Shown here piece after piece: positions 58,146 to 64,000 of a DNA stretch of 64,000 nt. A program made the translations under genes and the position numbers. The stretch lies in contig CM038705.1 in NCBI GenBank assembly GCA_021613375.1, positions 4,501,364 to 4,565,363 of the forward strand. Reading direction: 5' to 3'. The notes under the pieces are model-generated. The model saw nothing but the letters and a program-made list of their open reading frames with translations. It was not told the origin of the DNA and made no database searches. The number at the start of each line of letters is the position of its first letter. Within the stretch, counting starts at the first letter, position 1. Origin of the DNA: Megaleporinus macrocephalus. Its lineage: Eukaryota; Chordata; Actinopteri; Characiformes; Anostomidae.

Positions 58146-59655
58146 AGCATTGGTAAAAACTTGAATGAGTGAGATTCTCCTGTAAAACTTGCCCAACCCT
58201 GGTTCTAGAGATTTCACCTCCTAGTTCCACTTACAATGTGCCACACCTGTTCCAGCTAATTAACGTCCTCAGAAAATTGATTGGCTGGATCAGTAGAGTC
58301 AGTGTTAGGTAAGGGGTACAGGATAAGACTAGCTCTCCAGGAAGCTTGGTGCTTTAATAGAACGTATGTAAGAGTGGAGCCTGAGTGGATCCATCAGCAT
58401 GCACAATACCTACAAAGTGATGAAGGTTCTACGTTTGACATGGTGGTCTTTTTTGGCTGCAGTCAAAAGGTGGAATTGAGTTTCACGCGTTTCTTCTTCT
58501 GGAGACTTCCCGTGTGATGATGTTTCATCTTTCCATCTGCACTCCTACTGCTCCGTCACTGCAGCTTTACGGCCCGATTTCACATTCACTGGTTGACCTT
58601 GCACCTACTTCCATGCCCTCCTCCTTGCGGAGTGGAAGGGACGGATTTTCAGATCCCGGAGAAGAAAGGCAGAGAAAGAGGAATGCTCTCCCGCTCAGAC
58701 GTCATGTGGTGCGTGTGAGTGTGCATACTTCCATGGCAGGTTTCTCATTACTTCCCTGAATGCTGTTTTTTCCCCCTGTCTGTGCTTCCAGGAAGTCTCA
58801 GTTTACCTTTTTTTTTTCGAGCGGGACCAAAAAGATGGTCTGTCTCGGGCCTGGATGCTGAACCGAGTGCGGGACTCCGACTAAAGCTTCGGCCATCGAT
58901 CAGCCTGACGAGTTAATGCTCTCGAACTATCAACAGCTTGATGAATCGATAGTTGTGGAATTGCTTTGATTTCCCTGTCATCCAATAATGACACATTTTA
59001 GCGGAGGATGTGGATTCAGGAAGGATCTATTCGCATGGTTCGAATATGTCTTCAAATTGAAACCAGGCATTCCTTCCCTCTTATCCTCCCTAGATGACTT
59101 ATCTGGCGTTGTGATTTAGGAAATAATTAAGCCTTTCAAAGAGCCTCCACGAGGAACACTGACCTCAGAACTATCCAGTGTATTAAAAGCCTGATCGTAT
59201 CCATTCCCTTTCCTATCTGGCTGTGCTAAAAATTGCTCTTTTCTGTGCCCGTCCTGCGTATCCTTCTCATGCGACCTTAAATCTGGAGCTGACCACGTTT
59301 GGCAGGCGGAGATTCCGTCTGGCAGTGAGGTCCAGAGTGTTATCTTTGGAAAGTGTTGACAAGACAGACCGTTAGGAACGGGGAGCAGCGCGTCTGCTGG
59401 GAAGACACACTGAGAGTTAGTGTTACAGGAGCATTTCCTGTTCCCCACAGACGAGAGTTCTGGGGAGAAAAAGACCAAACAGAATAACAGGAGCCAGTGA
59501 AGAAAAGCTGTGGGACTGAGGGACCCAAAAAAAGAGGGAGAGAGTGGAGACAACTTTAGGGAAGATGAACCCTTTGGAAACCTCAAGTACCTCAAGTACT
59601 AAATCAGGAGAAAAGGGGTCTGCTTAAAGGAAATGTTGCATTTATTAATTATCCT
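58146..59655. other. single-copy sequence
   Basis: Overlapping open frames on both strands (58281-58916 plus, 59116-59595 minus) with no domain or splice evidence. The minus frame of 159 codons is the longest non-repeat frame here, but I see no coding signature. Confidence 0.45.
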
Positions 59656-59985
59656 GGTAAATGAGATTAAACAGTAATGGTCCTAAGATTGAGCCTGGAG
59701 GCACTCCACAGGACATAGAATGATTGCCAGATATATCCAGTTGCATCTAGCAGAGAGTTCTTTCTCATGTTTTCCTACTTAATCTACTACTTCTCTGGCA
59801 GCTTGGGGAAGGAAAGCAATGCCCCTTAACCTCCAATAGGTGCCCCTTGGCTAGCGGTAGCTAAGATCTTGTAGAACTACTACTTTTGACTCTCCATTCC
59901 ACGAAATACTGCAAGTAGCAGTACATTTGGACTCAAACCTTTTCACAGATACTTCCAGCCATAAGTAGGACATTAGAGAGGGAAG
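59656..59985 (+). mobile_element. diverged duplicated element, copy 2
   Basis: GGTCCTAAGATTGAGCCTGG, CTTGGCTAGCGGTAGCTAAG, TTCCACGAAATACTGCAAGT and TTGGACTCAAACCTTTTC follow the order seen in 57641-58085. Confidence 0.6.
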
Positions 59986-61000
59986 GGTTATGATTACCAG
60001 GGATGTCTTGAGGTTGCAGAGGAACTGCATTCACCCCAGTTTCTGTAGCAGTTAAGGAAACTTGGGACCACTGTCTACAAGAGTCTGAACCTCATCACCC
60101 AAAGGTTTGCCCTTGTAAACCAGAGTACCTTTGAATTTTAGACTCGCTATAGACCTTAGGAGTTTTCACTGAAGGCTGCCATTCTGCTGCCAGTTAAATG
60201 TGTGTGTGGGCTAGGCGTCTGCACAAGACCAAACCAGAAACCAGGCCACAGCTTTGAGGCCCAACCTGACAATGACTGGTACTTCCAAATCAAATTCCTT
60301 TAAACCCAACCATTCAAAAACAACCTCGTTGCCTAAATTGAGCTCGATGCTGAGCAAGAACCATCCAGGTTCAGGCCCCATCGGGCATGGGTTGGGCAAG
60401 ATAAAAAACACTACTACAGAAAGAACGCTTACCAGAAGACAGACCCGACCCTGAGCTGAGCTCGGAAGTTTTCTAAAAGCTCATGGATAAGATTGGAATT
60501 GGAGCAGTACCACTGGAAATTATGGAAACTGTGTAGCCAATAGTTTAAGTGAAACACATCTTCTGTGACCAATGAACTAGCAGCCAGTCAACATGGGACT
60601 CCCTGAATACCAGAGGGTATCTCAGCTTGTGAAACAGCTTACTGAGTTGGCTCTCTTCACTGATGGGCAGCAGGCTTGTTGCCCACAGTTATGCCCACTC
60701 TTGGCCTTCATGCATAATCTGGACTTAATTGCCAGCTTCTGTTGGACATACAAGATGTTTCTCTGCTTTCCTGGCAAAAATAAAGTTCTAATATTTCCAG
60801 ACAACTAGTCCGTTGGGATCTATGAGAAAATTCCCGAAATGGACAGTGTGTCTTCATTACAAGGTATTTAACTGCATGACCTCTTTGGTATACAATCGCA
60901 GCTCATGCGCCTGCCTACATGGAGGTTTGCATAGATTTAATAGAACCACAATTAGAATTTAGAACTATTTGCCACTTGAGTTAACACACAGAGGAATCTG
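59986..61000. other. single-copy sequence
   Basis: No tandem repeats. Small antisense frame pairs at 60211-60454 and 60593-60808 show nothing recognised. Confidence 0.5.
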
Positions 61001-61410
61001 AGCTCCCTAGTGAACACACACCCTAGGGGGCAGTAGTGACCACACTTGCCTGGAGTGGTGGGCAGCCCTATCCACAGTATCCACAGTAGAGCAGTGTGGT
61101 TCAGGTGTGTTGCGCAAGGTCGTGCGCTGTCGGTTCAGGGGATCGAACCAGCGTCCTTCCAGTCACCAGGCTGGTTTCCTAACCTCCAGCTCCACGCCTA
61201 ACCTGCCGGTACAGTGAAACAACCACATATACACACACACTAGTGAACACACACACTAGGGGGCAGTGATCACACTTGCACAGAGTGGTGGGCAACCCTA
61301 TCCATAGTACCTGGGCAGAAGTTGAGGGTTAGGGGTCTTGTTCAAGGACTCTTCAGTCTTGTCCTGTCAGTTCTGGGGATCAACCTGGTTTATAGCAAGC
61401 CTTTTTCTTT
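61001..61410. mobile_element. two tandem copies of a fish repeat (GTGGTGGGCAGCCCTATCC)
   Basis: GTGAACACACACCCTAGGGG, AGTGGTGGGCAGCCCTATCC and GTTCAGGGGATCGAACC occur at about 61010-61160. GTGAACACACACACTAGGGG, AGTGGTGGGCAACCCTATCC and GTTCTGGGGATCAACCTGG occur at about 61240-61395. The first copy has the longer right end. I know similar sequences from many fish genomes. Confidence 0.7.
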
Positions 61411-61755
61411 TCAGGTTGGACTTGATGGCATACCAATGTCATATGTCGTACAAGTACCAGCACTTCCTTTTGTTGTCATACAGAGAGTAAGAATTTAAGC
61501 GCTATTTTTTTAAATGTATTTTATGGGGGTGTTATTATTATTTTGTTCATTAGCTGCTGCATGCAGAAGGGTGACTGATAGTTAATGTTACTGGTAGGAA
61601 CACTAAAATCTTAATTATAGCTGTTAGCATGTAATATTTGGTGACTGATGTAAGAGTTGCTAATGCTAGCCTGCATTTACAGGCCTTTAGGTGTAGGCTA
61701 GCGGTCAGGATTTGTTGACACTACAGAGATTCCCAATGCTTGTATGATGTAATGA
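61411..61755. other. single-copy spacer
   Basis: Its right end (61680-61755) contains GGCTAGCGGTCAGGATTTG and a TTGTATGATGTAAT segment that is repeated at 62720-62780, on the far side of the SINE, and in part at 63955-63980. Confidence 0.55.
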
Positions 61756-62272
61756 GGTGGCACGGTGGTGTAGTGGTCAGCACGGTGGTGTAGTGGTTAG
61801 TACGGTGGTGTAGTGGTCAGCACGGTGGTGTAGTGGTTAGTACGGTGGTGTAGTGGTTAGTACGGTGGTGTAGTGGTTAGTATGGTGGTGTAGTGGTTAG
61901 TACAGTGGTGTAGTGGTTAGTATGGTGGTGTAGTGGTTAGTATGGTGTTATAGTGGTTAGTATGGTGGTGTAGTGGTTAGTATGGTGGTGTAGTGGTTAG
62001 TATGGTGGTGTAGTGGTCAGTACGGTGGTGTAGTGGTTCGTATGGTGGTGTAGTGGTCAGTATGATGGTGTAGTGGTCAGTATGGTGGTGTAGTGGTCAG
62101 TATGGTGGTGTAGTGGTTAGTATGGTGGTGTAGTGGTTAGTACGGTGGTGTAGTGGTTAGTATGGTGGTGTAGTGGTTAGTATGGTGGTGTAGTGGTCAG
62201 TATGGTGGTGTAGTGGTTAGTATGGTGGTGTAGTGGTTAGTATGGTGGTGTAGTGGTCAGTATGATGGTGTA
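61756..62272 (+). repeat. 20-bp A-box minisatellite (about 26 units)
   Basis: Same unit as at 29577-30909 (GGTGGTGTAGTGGTTAGTAT), with CAG/TAG and ATG/ACG variants. It begins GGCACGGTGGTGTAGTGGTC, the expected 5' end of the SINE. Confidence 0.97.
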
Positions 62273-62560
62273 GATTCCCGGTCTGGGTGGTTCTGTGTGA
62301 AGTGTGTATGTTCTCTCTGTGTTTGAGTGGGTTCCTCCGGGTACTCCGGTTTCCTCTCACAGTCCAAACACATGCATGTTAGGATCCTCACTCTAAACTG
62401 CCCGTAGGTGTGTGTGTGGAGTGTGTGTTTGCCATGCGATGGACTGGCTACCTGTCCATGGTGTACCCTGCCTTCACCTGATGACGCTGAGGTTGGCTCC
62501 AACCCCCCTTGACCCAGACTATCGTGACAAAGTGGAAGATAATAGGTGGATGGATGAAGT
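62273..62560 (+). mobile_element. tRNA-derived SINE body, internal deletion
   Basis: The last array unit is joined directly to ATTCCCGGTCTGGGTGG. The spacer between A and B boxes (CTGTCTCCTCACAGTAAG) and the left half of the B box are missing. The rest of the body is intact: GGGTTCCTCCGGGTACTCCG, CACAGTCCAAACACATGC, GCGATGGACTGGCTACC and a GGTGGATGGATGAA tail. Confidence 0.8.
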
Positions 62561-64000
62561 ACAACAGCTAAAAGCTAAAGTTGAGGAAAGCTTAAAGATT
62601 GTATTTGGCATTCTTTTAGTGTTCAATGAAGAAGATGGCTGTATTCTTTAGATTTGATGAATAAAGTAAAAGGTTAGACTGTTAGCTTGCTTGTATTTAC
62701 CAGCATATTGCTCAGTGGCTAGGCTAGCGGTCAGGATTGGGTAACACCACAGTTCTTCCTGATGGTTGTATGATGTATTAACATAGTCCTGGGTGTCGTA
62801 GCGAGAGATCCCTGATCAACGAAAACATAAAACATAATTGAGAATTTAGTGCTGCTAAGGCTTTCCACTAAGAAAATCTTAGCCTTTGCATTTTTGCCTT
62901 TTGAGCAAATAGACGAATCTCTGAGCGCAGCCGCCGGACCGGCGGGACACCCGACTGAACCGAGAGTTTCCTTCATGTCTGCAGAGTCGGCTCTTTCACC
63001 GAGAAAGAGAAAAGGACAAAAACAGAGGGAGGGAACACAGGAAAGTGAGAGTCTTTGGTGTGGTGGTCAGGGAGCTGGAGAGCCTGCCGTGAGGGCCTCC
63101 TTCACTCGAATGCCGGAATCCGTCCCCTTTCATTCTCATCTGCAGGTCGTGTTTTATTACACTAGTTATTCGGCCTGAAGGACCCCCAGGGAGAGGAGTG
63201 GGGGGGCGTCCTGCCAACTTGAACACTTCTTAGCGTTTTAGCGCGTTGTGTGGCGCATGACAAATTAGCACGCGGGTGAAGTGGAAACTTGTACGGCCGT
63301 CCGTTTCTTTGACACAGCATGACGTTTCCCAGCCCGGCAGACAGAAGATTCCGGCAACATAAAGCAGTGCGCCTGGGGGGGGGTTCACTATGAGAGAACC
63401 CACAGCTTCTCTCATAGTGATTGCAGTTGGATGTCATTGACAATGACTCTGGTGATGCTGGAGTGCCGATAATGAATGGAGAACTACTTTACTAGTGTAT
63501 CTAATGTATTCTTCATTTGATCTGCATTTGAATGGACCTTACCGTCCCACAGAAAGCAGAGGCTGTTTCTATATACAGAATAGATGTCAATATGCAAATG
63601 AGTGTGAAAAAGCTTGGTTTGCTCTCCAGCAATGAAAACCTGTTTGTGCCCATTTGTTGCTTGATTTAAGTGGTTTTATTGTATATAACTTATACTTATT
63701 ACATTGGAAAATCCATCTTATTGCTTGTTTTGAGACAAAATGAGGATACTTTTGCTTATTTTCACAAATAATGCCTATAACAAAGTAATCTTCCAGTTCC
63801 ATCTAAAAGTAATATAAAAAAGTGGTATTTTTATGTCAAACCCAACCACACACTGTAGTTTGCAGAAAATATGCCATATTTAAGTTGATTAAGTTGGAGT
63901 TGAGCTTGTAATGTTTGCCAGCCTGTATTTACAGGCCTGTAAATGAGAGGCTAGGCTAGCGGTCAGGATTTGTTGTCAACCATAGATTCTAGGGGTCTAA
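62561..64000. other. single-copy sequence to window end
   Basis: CpG-richer at 62920-63400 with overlapping open frames on both strands (62849-63178 plus, 62996-63443 minus) and no recognised domain. A short perfect hairpin lies near 63388-63421 (CACTATGAGAGAA and TTCTCTCATAGTG). The window ends in unique sequence. Confidence 0.5.

Noticed and set aside
6832..64000. next FHOD3 exon (expected to begin with the KLYNSSG-type segment)
   Set aside because: I looked for AG-flanked sequence coding this segment on the + strand and did not find it. It probably lies beyond the window, although a diverged exon could have been missed by eye.

Overview
The window looks like teleost fish nuclear DNA, probably from an otophysan (characin, catfish or knifefish group). 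This is inferred from a DANA/V-SINE-like tRNA-derived SINE, several interspersed repeats I recognise from fish genomes, AT-rich microsatellites and a vertebrate exon with GT-AG splice sites. There is no prokaryotic gene organisation, and almost every long open frame is a by-product of tandem repeats whose period is a multiple of three.

One coding feature can be supported: a 65-bp exon at 6767-6831 on the + strand. It encodes KKHSVILRTQLSVRVHACI and is flanked by a branch-point-like sequence, a polypyrimidine tract, AG and GTGAGT. I recognise the peptide from memory as the segment just before the FH3-type region of the formin FHOD3. I found neither the preceding nor the following FHOD3 exon, so the rest of the window is best read as two fhod3 introns: more than 6.7 kb upstream and more than 57 kb downstream.

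Layout. 1-6300: GATA-type microsatellite, a degenerate AT-rich 30-bp repeat, and a 53-bp minisatellite split by about 800 bp. 6767-6831: the exon. 7.0-10.9 kb: a 10-bp-derived array that becomes a 30-bp array. 12.2-15.5 kb: 167-bp and short TTCCTGAA-type repeats. 16.1-18.4 kb: a mosaic minisatellite rich in perfect heat-shock-element motifs. 19.7-21.6 kb: a split 104-bp array. 22.3-24.1 kb: a long inverted repeat enclosing other fish repeats. 26.4-28.2 kb: a 19-bp array carrying GATA motifs. 29.6-31.1 kb: a SINE whose A-box region is tandemly amplified. 31.5-34.7 kb: a 21-bp array. 36.0-40.2 kb: two families of about 150-172 bp. 41.6-42.4 kb: a 15-bp array. 44.2-45.0 kb: a second A-box-amplified SINE, inverted. 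51.1-52.5 kb: a 60-bp array. 53.1-54.2 kb: AT-rich degenerate repeats. 55.3-56.3 kb: a composite (AAT)n repeat. 57.6-60.0 kb: a diverged duplicated element with a telomere-like palindrome between its copies. 61.0-62.5 kb: a duplicated fish repeat and a third A-box-amplified SINE.

By my rough addition, tandem repeats cover about 29 kb (around 45%) of the window, in roughly twenty families with unrelated units. The most notable points are the heat-shock-element array, the repeated amplification of the same pol III A-box segment in three SINE copies, and the density of unrelated minisatellites around a single small exon.
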